The notes under the pieces were generated by a model that did not search any database, had not been told where the DNA came from, and worked only from the letters and a program-made list of their open reading frames with translations. From Cyathus striatus (lineage: Eukaryota; Basidiomycota; Agaricomycetes; Agaricales; Nidulariaceae), in contig JAOVFP010000007.1 in the NCBI GenBank assembly GCA_025738555.1, positions 558,001 through 622,000 of the forward strand: DNA of 64,000 bases, in the 5' to 3' direction. Shown here piece after piece: positions 22,180-33,870 of this stretch (position 1 is its first letter; each line of letters opens with the position of its first letter). The position numbers and the translations under genes are program-made.

Positions 22180-22450
22180 GAAAGTGAAGGGAAAGGGAAA
22201 GGGAAAGGGAAAGGGAAAGGGAAAGGGAAAGGGAAAGGGAAAGGGAAAGGAAAGGGAAAGGGAAAGGGAAAGGGAAAGGAAAGGAAAGGAAAGGAAAGGG
22301 AAAGGGAAAGGGAAAGGGAAAGGGAAAAGTTAAAAGTAAACAGGAGAAGTCAGATGATGAGGAGTCAGATGATGATGATGATGATGATGATGAGAATGAT
22401 GATGATGATGATGATGAGGATGATGATGATGAGGAGGAGGAGGAGGAGGA
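22180..22450 (+). repeat. (GGGAAA)n and GAT/GAG microsatellites in copy B
   Basis: 22184-22330 is mostly GGGAAA, with several shortened GGAAA units that shift the reading frame; the KGKGKG frame ends at a TAA at 22331. 22355-22450 is GATGAT then GAGGAG, coding an acidic run in the frame that continues to the splice donor at 22586. The frame before and after the tract differs. Confidence 0.8.
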
Positions 22451-25042
22451 GGAAATGGAAAAGAATAAGAATAAGAATAATGAGAGAAAGGACAAGCAAA
22501 TGGAGAAAGGGAAGGGTAAAGGGAAGGGTAAAGGTAAAGGAAAGGATAAGGAAGTTAAGAAGGCCTCTAAGAAGAAAGCTAAAGAGTAAGCTGATTTTAT
22601 TTTGAATGAATTTTTTTTTCATTTTTAAAATGTAGTATAAAATTTGAGATCTTTGTATTCTGTCACATATGCCAAATTCTTATGCATCTATTCCTGCAAA
22701 AAAAATGTGTCTTGTATAGTTTTGTAACTGGATGTTCCACTCTAATGGAATTTGTTCTTATTTTTACAACACTTTGGAGATCTAAAGATTGGATGAATTT
22801 TAAGAACCCAACTATAAATTTACACATATGGATTATTTTAATAATGTTGCCAGGAGTATCAGCAAACATGCAGCCCTTTCCTGATATATCATTTAAAACT
22901 TTTAGCAAATTTATCAATAATAATTATAGTTCAGAAATCTCCTTATCAACAGCCTTAGTAATACTATTTACAGTTACACACAACTGTGACTTATTAAGTC
23001 TTCATGCATGGCAACACAATCCTAGATATCCTCAGAAGAATAATGTACAAATGACTGCTTTGATGCTTACCTTATCTCGAGCTTTACAAGAACAACTTGG
23101 GGAGAGATGTAACAAATTGTTTAAAGGTGAACCTAATGACCAAGCAGATACTACTTTGGCACTGAGCTTGGATAAATTAATGAAGACTCTAAAGCTTAAT
23201 CCATGTGAATCATCTGGCAAATTTAAAGGAAACTTAAAGTCAGTATCTCATAAAGAGATTTCACCATTATTTGTTATTTGTCCTGTAACTGCTGTATGTC
23301 AAACAAATACATGCCCCCCATTAGCATTGCACTTATCAACAAGTATAAGAGATATTCCTCGAGTTACTTTAATTCAGGGTACTGAAACAATAAAAAATGT
23401 TCAAGTACTTACAGAAATCTGCAATAAATGTAAAACACAATACTCAGCTGATAGAGAGAAAGTTTCAATTCCTAATAAAAAAAGTACTTGAGTTTACCTC
23501 AATTCTGCAAAGTATGTTAAAGTGGGACAGTCACTGTGGGTGGACAGAATATTTTCAAATGCAGCTGTCAATGCAATCTATAGCTTTCATGCATCAGCTG
23601 CTGCTTACACTCAATTTTGGAATAATAGCTTTTCTGATGAACAAAGCATCACCCACAGACATATTTGGCAGGCATTCATTCAAGAAACTGTTAGAGCCTT
23701 AGCTGCTGTGCAAGGCATAAATTTGGAAGTTGAAGATGGACTTTCAATTGATAATCTTACACATGAAGCTTATTCTTTACTTGGTGATAATGGAATCATT
23801 CAATCTGCTGATAAGCACACTTGTGCTGAGTGTACACATGTTTACCAAGACAGATCTAATGTGACATCAGAAGTTGACTCTGCTGGTGTAGTAGGAATTG
23901 ATGAAAACAGATCAGTTCCTGATCTTGTACAATCAGAAAGTACCCAGGAAGATATGAATTCTGTAAATGTACAAGCAGCAGTAGCAGATATGGAAAATAA
24001 TGATTCTACAATAAATGAGAATGAGTATGCACCTGTAAAAATGGTGGTACTGGATGGTATTATAATGGGCCCAACACACTGTGCATTTGAAGGGTGTACA
24101 AGTGAATTGCATAATGCATGTGGAGGTGTTTTTTGTGAAGTACATGAAGCCTTTTATGGTGCATGCTGTCGTATTCAAGGTTGCACTAATATGAAAAAGC
24201 AAGGTACACAGGCTTGTAATGATCACCAAGCTGAGTGGACAAGATTTCAATCAACTCACCATTCTTCTTATCAAGCTGGTGTAAGGAGAATGCTTCACCG
24301 CCCAGGAGAACAGAATGAATGGAGTACAGTTAGACCAAGAAATTCTCAGTCACATGATGAACCACAACAATCATCAAATAGAAAAATAAAAAACTACTTT
24401 ACTCCAGGCAAATACTACTGTGTTGAGACAATATGTGCACCTTGTGGAGTGGTTATTGCCTGGACAAAATTTGAGGATGCTGAATCACCATACAATATCA
24501 TGAAGTTCCTTGAGAAGGTATTCCCTACTGAAGAATCTAGGCCAGATTATGTATGTATTGATAAGGCATGCTTGGTTCTAAGATATCTTCTTCATGAAGA
24601 TTGAAGAGAGCAGTGGAATACATGGAAAAAAACTACAAGGTTTAGTGTGGACAGCTATCATTACACAGGACACAGAGTATCAGATTATCTCTACAGAATA
24701 TTTTGTAATCCCGCACCATTAGATGGATCAGCTCCAAATCTGGTTATTACTGACTTTGATAAGAATGGACATCCATATTTGAAAAGAGCTTTTAATACAC
24801 AGGTAAGAGCATATATAATAATGATATAAAATGTTTTAATAACTACTTCTTAATAATAGGCATGTGAACAGCTCAATGCTTGGCTTGGTGGCTTTGAATC
24901 CATTTTAAAAAAAATGGCACCACATAACTTTGATTGGTTTCTGCATGCCATGTTATTTTATCATAGCAAACATGTTATACAAGGGCAGGAAAGAAGAAAG
25001 AGACAGGAAGCTGCTGATATTGAAGTGCAAGGTGATGTAGTA

Positions 25043-25075
<33 letters not shown>

Positions 25076-25139
25076 AGTTTTCCAGCTGATGATATTGTTC
25101 TTTAAAAAAATACATACATATTTTTACATTTTAGCCAAT

Positions 25140-25369
25140 TATAGGTAGAAATGATTATGAATTAACAGTTTTTGTAGTGTTCATTGAGATTTTAAATAGG
25201 AAAATTAAGGTATTAAACAGATCTTACAGATTCTGCATAAATCCACACAGAATCCATGCAGAATATGTATGGAATGTGCACAGAATTATCACCTATAATA
25301 ATAAAAATAGCCACTATATAAATTCTGTATGCTATCTATACAGACCTCTTGGGGGAGTGTAAATTACTG
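25140..25369. mobile_element. MITE family M1, truncated copy d
   Basis: Ends with CTTGGGGGAGTGTAAATTACTG, the inverse of the left end of M1a, and runs back through CAGATTCTGCATAAATCC and GAATTAACAG, which match 3540-3650 in inverse. The other end is lost close to the end of copy B. Confidence 0.65.
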
Positions 25370-25376
25370 AGATTTT

Positions 25377-26720
25377 ATCATTTTCTTGTGTGCTTTTAAA
25401 TATTCAGGTTTAAGTTCAATATTTGAAATATCCTCCATTGCTTTAGATCCCAATGTTTTATCAACTGTATCACTTTTTTGCTGTTTAAATATCTCTGCAT
25501 CTCTTTTCTCTTTTGCACAGTGATCACTATGCATACCTACAAGCTTGCAATATATATTAATAAGTACCAGAAGCTCTCCAGTTTGTTCTCCAAGTGGACT
25601 ATCATTGTAGGAAAGTGCAAGACTTTCAAGAATTATTTCCTAGTCTTTAATAGCCTCTGAGCTGGAACCATTTGATAATGGTCTAACTCCAACAAACTAT
25701 GTTTCAATATTTGTTTTTTCAGAGATTTCACTATTGTAATCTTCAACTTCACAGTTAAGATGTCTTGAATTATAGTTAATACTCTATGTCCAGTTGAATC
25801 AGCTGAAATAGTAAAGCCTGTACACATACATAACTATATTGTATCCATATGAATTTAGGATCAAAAGTGCTTACCTTGGGTTTGTAGTAGCTCATAACCT
25901 AGCTGAATTTGTGCAGCATGAAATCCTTCTGCAATTATTCTTGATACTGTGGATTCACTAATATCTCCAACTACTTCAATACCTGCAGTTTTGAAGACCT
26001 CTTTTATAATGTCACCTATATGTCCTCTTTTACAGCCTGCTTTAACAAGTACATGTATTAAATGGCAGGTATCTTCTGTGTACACCCCTTTATATAACAG
26101 TGAATGAGTTAATTTCTTCCTAAGTGCAATTTCTTGAGCTTTATTTTGTGTCTTTAATTGTGATATTAATTCCTGTGTTTGTTTTTCAGCATTGAGTTTA
26201 TTCTTGAGTAATAACACATTTTGTTCAAATGCTTTAAGAGATTTTTCCAGTTCTTGTTCTAATTTCTTTTTATCATTTTCTAACACCATCATTGAATCCA
26301 TTGTTGCAGAAATCTGAGCTACCAGCACTTTTATATCAGCTTTCAATTTTTTTTCTGCAAGCTCTGATATTTTAAGATTCTCTTTCAATTTTTATCTTGC
26401 AGTAATAATCCTTTGTTTTTCACACTTTTCAGTTCTAAGGTTTTTGTACAATTCAGATGCTTTATTTGCTTCAAAGTCTTTAGCCATTTGCAATTCTTCA
26501 ATATTTTTATCTTTTCTATTGCATATTTTAATTTGTTCTTTAAGTTTAGACTCAAGAGCATCAATTTGACCCTGAGAAACAGCTAGTAAGTTCTTGATAT
26601 TGACTAATTCTTATTCTTGTGACTCCAGTTCCACATTCTGGCTGGGCCCATTATATTTATAAATATTCTTAGAGTTTTGAAGCCTTTCTATACAAGCCAA
26701 TATTGCTTTTGTTTTTGCCA
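25377..26720 (-). pseudogene. N-terminal part of the large transposon-associated protein
   Basis: Start at 26720 ('MAKTKAILACIERLQ'). A long coiled coil with stops (for example in 'LESQE*ELVNIK') leads to the frame at 26388-25861. That frame encodes 'KKLTHSLLYKGVYTEDTCHLIHVLVKAGC', then 'HIGDIIKEVFKTAGIEVV' and 'STVSRIIAEGFHAAQIQLGYEL'. After an intron (25860 to ~25830) comes 'GFTISADSTGHRV'. The coiled coil, 'SRRTVSRII..A..QLGYE' and 'SDSTG' order is what I know as the N-terminal half of the family seen at 14905-17786 and 2625-4280. No function is established. It is cut 3' by M1d. Internal stops show it is dead. Confidence 0.62.
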
Positions 26721-26919
26721 TTTTTACTATGTCCTGTAATTTGCTAAAATAAGCAATAAATTCAGTGATGCATAAATACTTGCTCAATAATGAAGATTAT
26801 ATTGAAGAAATGGCTTTGAATCAATAGTTGGTGTGTTTAGAATCACTTATTGGGGTGGTGGTTTGAGCTAGGGGTGTGTAGTCAATGAAAGATTAATAAA
26901 TGAACACCTGGAGCACACA

Positions 26920-27640
26920 CCTACCCTCCACCTCCTCCTCCTACACCACTCCTCTTCTCCCTCTTCAATCTCTGCACCAATATGGTCGATACTCTGGATA
27001 TATGTAGTGGCATACTGGACGATTCGGATGAGCCCACATACATCCAATTTGATGGGTGCCTTGGCATTATCGACCTCCATTTGTGCGCTGAGCACACATC
27101 TACCCTCCTCCTCCTCCTCCCATACCACTCCTCTTCTCCCTCTTCGATTGCTGCGCCGATACAGTTTATACTCGGGATATATGTAGTGGCATACTGGACT
27201 ATTCGGATGAGCCTACATATGTCCGATTTGACAGACGCCTTGGCATTCTGGACCTCCATTTGTGCGCTGAGCACACATCTACCCCCCTCCTCCTCCTCCC
27301 ACACCACTCCTCTTCTCCTTCTTTGATCCCTGAGCCGATACGGTCGATACTTGGGCTATAGGTAGTGGGATATTGGACGATTCTGATGAGCCTACATACG
27401 TACGATTTGAAGCCCACCTTGGTATTCTGTGCCTCCATTTGTGCTCTGAGCACATACCTACCCTCCTCCTTCTCCTCCCACACCACTCCTCTTTTCCCTC
27501 TTCAATACCTGCACTGATACAGTTGATACTTGGGCTATACATAGTGGGATATTGGATGATTCAAATGAGTCTACATATGTATGATTTGATGGCTGCCTTG
27601 GTGATCTGCACCTTCATTTGCACTCTGAGCACACACCCAC
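26920..27640. repeat. 179-bp tandem repeat, four copies
   Basis: The block 'CATACTGGACGATTCGGATG' and its variants start at 27011, 27190, 27369 and 27548, an exact 179-bp period. Each unit has a CTCCTCCTCCTCC tract followed by CACCACTCCTCTTCTCCCTC. Because 179 is not a multiple of three, the repetitive minus-strand frames shift between units, which argues against coding. Confidence 0.9.
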
Positions 27641-27991
27641 CCCTGTACTGATACTCATCGCTTAGACTACTTGTAAGGCTGAACAATTATTCATCATGTA
27701 TAGCTGTTCTTGAACTGTTCCATATGTTTTTATTTCAATTAAAGGAAGAAAGTGTACGAAGGTTTAAAGAAGCACTTAACAAACATAATCAATCCCGACA
27801 GAGTAAATGAAAACTGTTTCTTTGGGAAATGTCATGTGAAGAGCAGGAGAGGGTGCAATTAATAATCTGTTGCTAAGGATGAGTGTGCATCAGCTTCTGG
27901 GAACACATGTATCACCATGCTTAGAAACAGACTCTCATTATGCTTAATAATAATGGGCTGCCACTATAACTACAGTGATGTGTACATAACT

Positions 27992-28015
27992 ATTCCACTG
28001 TAATTACAGTGGAAT
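27992..28015. promoter_or_regulatory. Perfect 24-bp palindrome upstream of the KDZ gene
   Basis: ATTCCACTGTAA is followed at once by its reverse complement. It lies about 157 bp before the KDZ start codon at 28172. It may be a protein-binding site of the element or its former end; nothing further can be said from sequence alone. Confidence 0.5.
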
Positions 28016-28171
28016 TATGCATAAAAATCACCATATGGCCTGTATAATTGATATTAAATAGTAAATAGCATTCTGTAAGTTAGCATCACATGATGCATAT
28101 GATAATCAAGATGCTCCCCTGATAACTGAACTGAAGCACAACCCCTTCTCCCCTCACCAACCTCTTATTAT

Positions 28172-31100
28172 CATGTCCTCAAAGAGAAAGCAGACAAAAA
28201 GTCATGATGGGCCAAAAAAGAAGTGACCTGCTGTATCTACCTCTTGGATAGAATTCCCTTCACCTTCTAATGACAATCCCACTTCTACAAAAACTACTAA
28301 TATGAAAGAAAAAAAGAAGATTGAAGCTACTTCCACAGTTTATTCATCTTCAATGTCTCATATATGTGTATCTACCACTTTGAAGAAGAAAAAGGATCAT
28401 ATAGGGTTTAAACAGTCTGTCAACAAAGTTGATGAAGATCATAAATCTACATTCAAGTCAAGCATTGCAAATGAGTTCATGACTGAAGACTCATTCAGCA
28501 CAGCAACTGATTTCATTGATGATCATGAAGATAATAACTCTAATAGAGGATATCAATATGAAGCAAGAAATACTACAGCAGTATGTAATGTATTCTTATC
28601 TAATTGCACATATTACTCATATAAGTGACATTACAGGCAAAGCTGAATCATTTTTTGCCACATAGAGCAGAATATCTTGATGAGCTTCTTCACCATGATG
28701 GGACAGGTGATTTCTCAGATGATAGCTGCATTACTTGCAATGTTCATAATGCACTATTCTGGTGTATTGACTGTTCCAGCTGGAAAGGTCTTCAATGTCA
28801 AAATTGTGTTTTAAGTGATCACAAGTATTTACCTTTACATCATATTGAGGTATAATTTCAGCTATCTTATATCTATACATATTTAATGTTTGATAGACTT
28901 GGGCAGGAACTCACTTCAACAAAATTCTGCTTAAAGCACTAGATCTTCATGTTCAACTTGGGCATTCTGGAAATACATGTCCTTTTCCAGAACCTGCATC
29001 AACAAACTTCTTGGTTTTTGATATTAATGGCATACACCCAGTGACAGTAAATTTCTGTAACTGTACAATTGCTAATCCAAAGCATATTCAGCTGATGTGG
29101 GCAAAGTAGTTCCCTACAACAATAACATGACCTCAGACAGCATTCACTTTTGACTGTCTTGACTACTTTCATAAGCTTTCATTACAAAGCAAGATTACTG
29201 CTTATGATTTTTACCATATTTTTCGACAAAGATCTGATGAACACCAGCTAGGTCCTCGATTTGTAAGTATTAGCAATTATTAAATAATTATTGTCTGAGT
29301 CAATTTAATAGAATTGATACAATGAGTTTCAATATGTATTTCACATTTGGAGAAACCTGCATGCTCTAAAGAGAAGAGGACATGGACATGACCCAGCAGG
29401 TCTTGATGTCACCTCACCAGGAGAACTTACAGTTGAATGCCCTGCATGTCCACATCCCAGTTGAAACCTTCCAGATGATTGGCAGCTAAGAGAAGCATTT
29501 ATGTGAGAAGTTTGTATACATATATACATTGCTAAAATTCATTAAATATTTTAAGGTTTTTGTACACTCTTTATATTGCAATTTATGCTAACTTCACACT
29601 GAAAATGAACTTTTATTTATCTCATACACAACAATTATTCAGATATTGTAATATGGATTTCATATTCCTTTCAGCAATCAAGGGATTACAAGTGCCTATA
29701 ATATTGGTTACTTATGATATAGGTTGCCAATGGTCTAAAAATCTTTATAAGCACATTACCAATATGCCTTCTGACCTAAAGATCTCTCAAAATACTACTA
29801 TTGAAGTTGGTGTTCCCAGCTGGCACATTAATGCTCATGGTGATGCATGCAGAAATAACTTTAGGTTAATGCATATGCCTGGAGCTGGATGAACCTGTGG
29901 AGAAGAAGTTGAAACAAGTTGGGCAAATACCAATCCACTTGCTGCTAGTTTGCATGAAATGAGTGGTGCAAATAGACATGAGACTCTTGATGATCATTGG
30001 AGTGCATGGAACTTCCATAAAAGTGTTGGATTCCATAAGTAATCTGTAATATATATATAAATAATATATTTAATAGAGTAACATTTAGGTTTACTCTTTA
30101 CAAAGAAATTTGAAGATGCATATGCTATGGTAGCAACACATAGTGATATTTTTGAAAAATTTACAGCTACATTCCCAGAGTCTACTATTAGGAAATGGGA
30201 AAGTATAATTATAGCATGGGAGAAAGACAAGAAAAATCCTAATCCATATGAGGATTAACAATCTCATCAGTGCTACTTCATATATAATGGACATATAATT
30301 TAAAATCTGTAATTATAGATGCCACTCTTCAAGATGTCAGATTGGAACTATTGAAAGAGGATATGGTTAAAAAGAGTCAACTAAAGTCCCATAAAACATC
30401 AGATGTCTCATTTCTGATCACAGGATTTGATCTTGAATATCAACAGTATGCAATTTTCAATATTTAACAAATTGTTCTAACATGACTATGGCAGACAGCA
30501 ATTGAGAAATGAAGTAATGAAAACAAGTCTTCAACTAGCAAATTTTGAAGAAAAGTGTCTTGCACTTTTGAGAAAAATAGAAAATTGGAGAGAGATGCAA
30601 GAAATTATTATGCCTTCCATTGCTTCTCAAGTTGATCTAAATTTTGAAAATGAAGAATCTGAGTGGATCAATCTCTATCTTCCATCATCATTGCCTTCTG
30701 ATATACATTAAGAATTCTCTATTGAATTGCTACTAAGTAAAGAAAAATGTCTTCAAATTGCCCAGGCAGATGATGCATTAGCTGAAATTAGGTGACATAG
30801 AAGAATAATTAAAGGCTTATGGCAATTCAAGAAACATAATATTTCAGGAACAGGAAATAGAGCAAACACTAGAATGTTTTCATTATATGAGCAGTTTTTT
30901 AAAAAGACAGAAAGTGCTGCCCAAAGATATTGGAATGCATATGTAGCTTTAAAAAATATTGATCCTGATGGTGACTGGAACATGCACTTGAAGGAGCTGA
31001 AAGCAGAGGATATTAGGGGGCCTGGTCAGGATGATGATGAAACAATATCAAAAGGACATTACATACCATCATGGATATGGCTTACTCCATGGAAGGATAG

Positions 31101-31575
31101 TTCTGAAACATTTGGGGATGATGAAGAGAGTGTACATGAAAGTTTGAGATCAGAGTGGGCAAAGGCAAAAGCTAGAAAAGATAGATGGTATGAAGAAACA
31201 CTTATAATTCAGGAGGAAATGTGCAGGGTCATAAAATTCTGTGAATGGCAATCAAGATGGTGGCTTAATAAAGCAAAAGAAAGAGTGGTTTCAGACTTAT
31301 CTACTCAACTAGGATTGGAGGCTTATGCATACAAGCAATCAAAATTCAGTAAACAATTGGCAGAAAGTTGTGCACAAACATGATTACCTGTATTGAATAA
31401 AAGGGGCATTGTACCAGAATGGAAAAATGACTACACATTGGAAGAAGAAAGACAGGAGAATGAAGGAAATGATATTTATCAAATAATGGTAAAGAATCTG
31501 ACAATTCAGGAGGAAAGCAATGCAGAAGAAGGTGGAAGCAGTAATATAGAAGAGATAGAATATGATGAATGGTAA
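28172..31575 (+). pseudogene. KDZ-superfamily transposase with CxC2 cluster (dead)
   Basis: Basic start 'MSSKRKQTKS' then a Ser/Lys-rich region. The CxC2-type cluster is 'CITCNVHNALFWCIDC..CQNCVLSDHKYLPLHHIE' (28715-28855). It is followed by 'THFNKILLKALDLHVQLGH', 'FPTT(I/T)TxPQTAFTFDCLDYFHKL' and 'ITAYDFYHIFRQRSD'. The catalytic region includes 'VTYDIGCQWSKNLYKH' (29710), 'HINAHGDACRNNF' and 'GAG..TCGEEVETSWANTNPLAASLHEMSGANRHETLDDHW' (29880-30000). These are the KDZ hallmarks. The C-terminal part is helical and charged. Stops at TGA 28224, TAG 29107, TGA 29462, TGA 29890, TAA 30709, TGA 30793 and TGA 31381 kill it; all fit single C-to-T or G-to-A changes. A ~70-bp intron separates the exons near 28855-28895, and others lie near 29265, 30040 and 30450. 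Confidence 0.85.
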
Positions 31576-31659
31576 ATAAAAGGAATATTGTGGAAATATT
31601 ACTGAGAATTACATAAATAAAAGTGTATTAACCATGTAAAGCAAGATGATACTAGGAGT

Positions 31660-32335
31660 AAAATAACATGAAGCAAAAATGAAAACATGAAGTGTGGAAT
31701 GCAGCTATATGAAGCAACAATACAAATATGAAGCTCAGACTGTGATAATATAAAGTAACAGTTGAAACATAAAGCCATCATGAAGCTTGAACTGCAATAC
31801 CATGAAGCAACAGTACAATTATGAAGCTCAGTGCAACTACATGACACTATCATGAAGCTTGAACTGTAACATTATAAAGCAATAGTACAATTATGAAGCT
31901 TAGAGTGCAACCACATGAAGCCATCATGAAGCTCAAACTGTAACACTATGAAGCAACAGTACAAACATGAAGCTCAGAGTGCAACTACATGAAGCCATCA
32001 TGAAGCCCAAACTGTAACACCATGAAGCAACAGTACAATCATGAAGCTCAGAGTGCAACTACATGAAGCCATCATGAAGCTCAAACTGTAACACCATGAA
32101 GCAACAGTACAATCATGAAGCTCAGAGTGCAACCACATGAAGCTATTATGAAGCTCAAACTGTAACAATATAAAGCAACAGTACAATCATGAAGCTCAGA
32201 GTGCTGTAACAACATGAAGCAATAGTACAAACATGAAGCTCAGAGTACAACCACATGAAGCCATCATGAAGCTCAAACTGTAACACCATGAAGCAACAGT
32301 ACAAACATGAAGCTCATATACTGCAAATACATGAA
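31660..32335. repeat. ~73-bp tandem repeat, about nine copies
   Basis: Each unit contains CATGAAGCTCAGAGTGCAAC, CATGAAGCCATCATGAAGCT and CAAACTGTAACACCATGAAG. CATGAAGC is a sub-repeat occurring several times per unit. It begins about 85 bp after the last codon of the KDZ pseudogene. Small minus-strand frames across it are not genes. Confidence 0.85.
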
Positions 32336-32339
32336 GCTG

Positions 32340-32774
32340 CTTCAAAAAAAAAACCCTGCACATCACCAAGCAAGCTTACTGCAGTTGCAGGTGGAAGCTT
32401 GACAAAATTTGTCAGTACTAGTGGGCATTTGCCATGAGTCTAAGTCCTCATGCCTTTTCCTATGATGCAATAACATATGACTTTGATATCTTATTATTAG
32501 AATAGACACATGCTTAGCTTGATCTCCGGCCTTACTGGTAATTATTTCCCACTGATGTCAAGAATAAACTCTGACCTCAGTGTTTCTATTCTTAGATGCT
32601 TTCCTACTTAGGCTAGTTATGTCCCTTATTAGTGCGAATTGTTCCCACGCTAGCTAATGGTCTGGGACCTCTACCTTAGCTACTAATTACAACCCAGATA
32701 TATTATACCATTTGTAAGTAGTGCATAGAATATAGAAATAATGTTTTTATAGTAGGTAGAAGTACACTAGGTGT
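32340..32774. other. No gene recognised
   Basis: Unique-looking AT-rich DNA between the 73-bp satellite and the GTGACATG repeats; no coding signal seen. Confidence 0.4.
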
Positions 32775-33085
32775 ATTAAAAGTGTGACATGTGTGGGAAA
32801 ATTGTGACATATTGGAAAATGTTGGGGAAAAAGTGTCACATATTATAGCCATCACACTTGCCACACTTTTTCCAACATGTCACATTTTTCCCACACATGT
32901 CACACATGTCACGCTTTTTCCCCAACATTTCCAACATGTCACACTTTCACACATGTGTGACAAGTTTGATGACTGTAGGAAACATGTTACAACTGTGACA
33001 ATAGAGTCTAGGGACAGCTTAGGCACCACACTTTTTCAACTTGTCACACATTGTGACATGTGTAATAACTGTGGGAAACTATAGT
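32775..33085. repeat. GTGTGACATG self-complementary block, second copy
   Basis: Carries GTGTGACATGTGTGGGAAAA and its inverse TTTTCCCACACATGTCACAC, and ends with AACATGTTACAACTGTGACA, as the block at 10780-11340 does. It reads as another foldback element of that family. Confidence 0.6.
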
Positions 33086-33109
33086 GATCAGGTGGAATCT
33101 ACATGGAGT

Positions 33110-33425
33110 CTCTAAGATGCAATCTTATTTTACACCAATAACTTATACAAATTAATTAATAGTCAGATAATAGTCAGGTGAAATTGTATCAATCAACTCT
33201 CAGATTAGTATCTGATACCAGATTGAATAAGAGTAAGCTAATAGTAAGGTGAGAGTAAGGTGAGACTAGCAATATTCTAATTTTGTATGTAATTATAATC
33301 TGACTATCAACTGACTCTCACCTGAGTCTCAACTAAGTCTCATCTTACTATCAATCAACTCTCTGATACTATCAACTGACTATCAACTGACTCTCCAATA
33401 GTCAGTTGAAACATGTGGCTAAGTG
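33110..33425. repeat. CTGACTAT/ATAGTCAG repeat block
   Basis: Short motifs ATAGTCAG and GAGTAAGGTGAGA in the left half and CTGACTAT, CAACTGACTCTC in the right half make the block roughly self-complementary. No coding. Probably a further foldback MITE. Confidence 0.5.
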
Positions 33426-33589
33426 ACAAGTTCTCCACTATTAGTGCTATTTAGTATACCCATGACAATCCATTTAATTTCAAGTGTAATAACCTGTGTG
33501 ATATCATTTCACTGGACTCTCATTAGACTATTAGTGATAGTTGTTTGTTGAATAAGCAAGTTGTCAATACATTATTGGTGATCAATGTG

Positions 33590-33870
33590 ACAAGGGAAAA
33601 AAGTGTGACATTTTGGAAAATGTTGGAAAAGCATGACATGTGTGACATGTTGGATAAAGCCTGACATGCTGGAAAAAGTTGGAAAAGCATGACATGTTGG
33701 AAAATATTGGAAAAAGTGTGACATGCTAGAAAAAGTTGGAAAAAGTGTGACATGTTGGAAAAAGTTGGAGAAAGTGTGATAAGTGTGATGGCTATGATAC
33801 TGTGACAATTGTGACAACTAGTCAGGTTGTCTTGTCACACTTTTTCCAACATGCCACATGTGGGTTTCAA
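33590..33870. repeat. GTGTGACATG block, third copy
   Basis: Six or more units of GTGACATGTTGGAAAAAGTTGGAAAA in one orientation, with inverse copies (TTTTTCCAACATG) only at the right end. It is related to 10780-11340 and 32775-33085. Confidence 0.6.

Larger units (their letters stand above)
20051..25105 (+). pseudogene. CxC5/CxC6 KDZ-associated transposon gene, copy B (nearly complete)
   Basis: Exons by splice logic: 20051-20280, 20337-21163, 21214-21594, 21669-22585, 22636-24802, 24860-25105. The N-terminus is 'MPPRRSTRNKS', then Lys-rich; next come a 16-residue repeat, the 'GGFMRHHAQGN..' block, and a ~110-residue domain ('RKKEIIDIFLSYSYF...DLEAWGY...YTFEDLK'). A KGKGKG then Asp/Glu-rich tail follows. 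A phase-2 intron (22586-22635, starting GTAAG) links in frame to a hydrophobic stretch ending VSA and 'FPDISFKTFSKFINNNYSSEISLSTALVILF'. The CxC5-like region has C-x2-C pairs. The CxC6-like block is 'HCAFEGC..CGGVFCEVH..CRIQGC..ACNDHQ'. Candidate catalytic acids are in 'CIDKAC', 'VDSYHY' and 'ACEQLNAW'. Breaks: a frameshift in the (GGGAAA)n tract near 22190-22330, and TGA at 23489 and 24602. It probably encoded the transposase of a KDZ-type DNA transposon; element ends were not found. Confidence 0.78.

Noticed and set aside
22034..22622. Ser- and Ile/Leu-rich minus-strand frames
   Set aside because: They are antisense to the GGGAAA and GATGAT microsatellites of copy B.
26868..27542. Repeated minus-strand frames (95-128 codons)
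   Set aside because: They arise from the 179-bp satellite, whose period is not a multiple of three.
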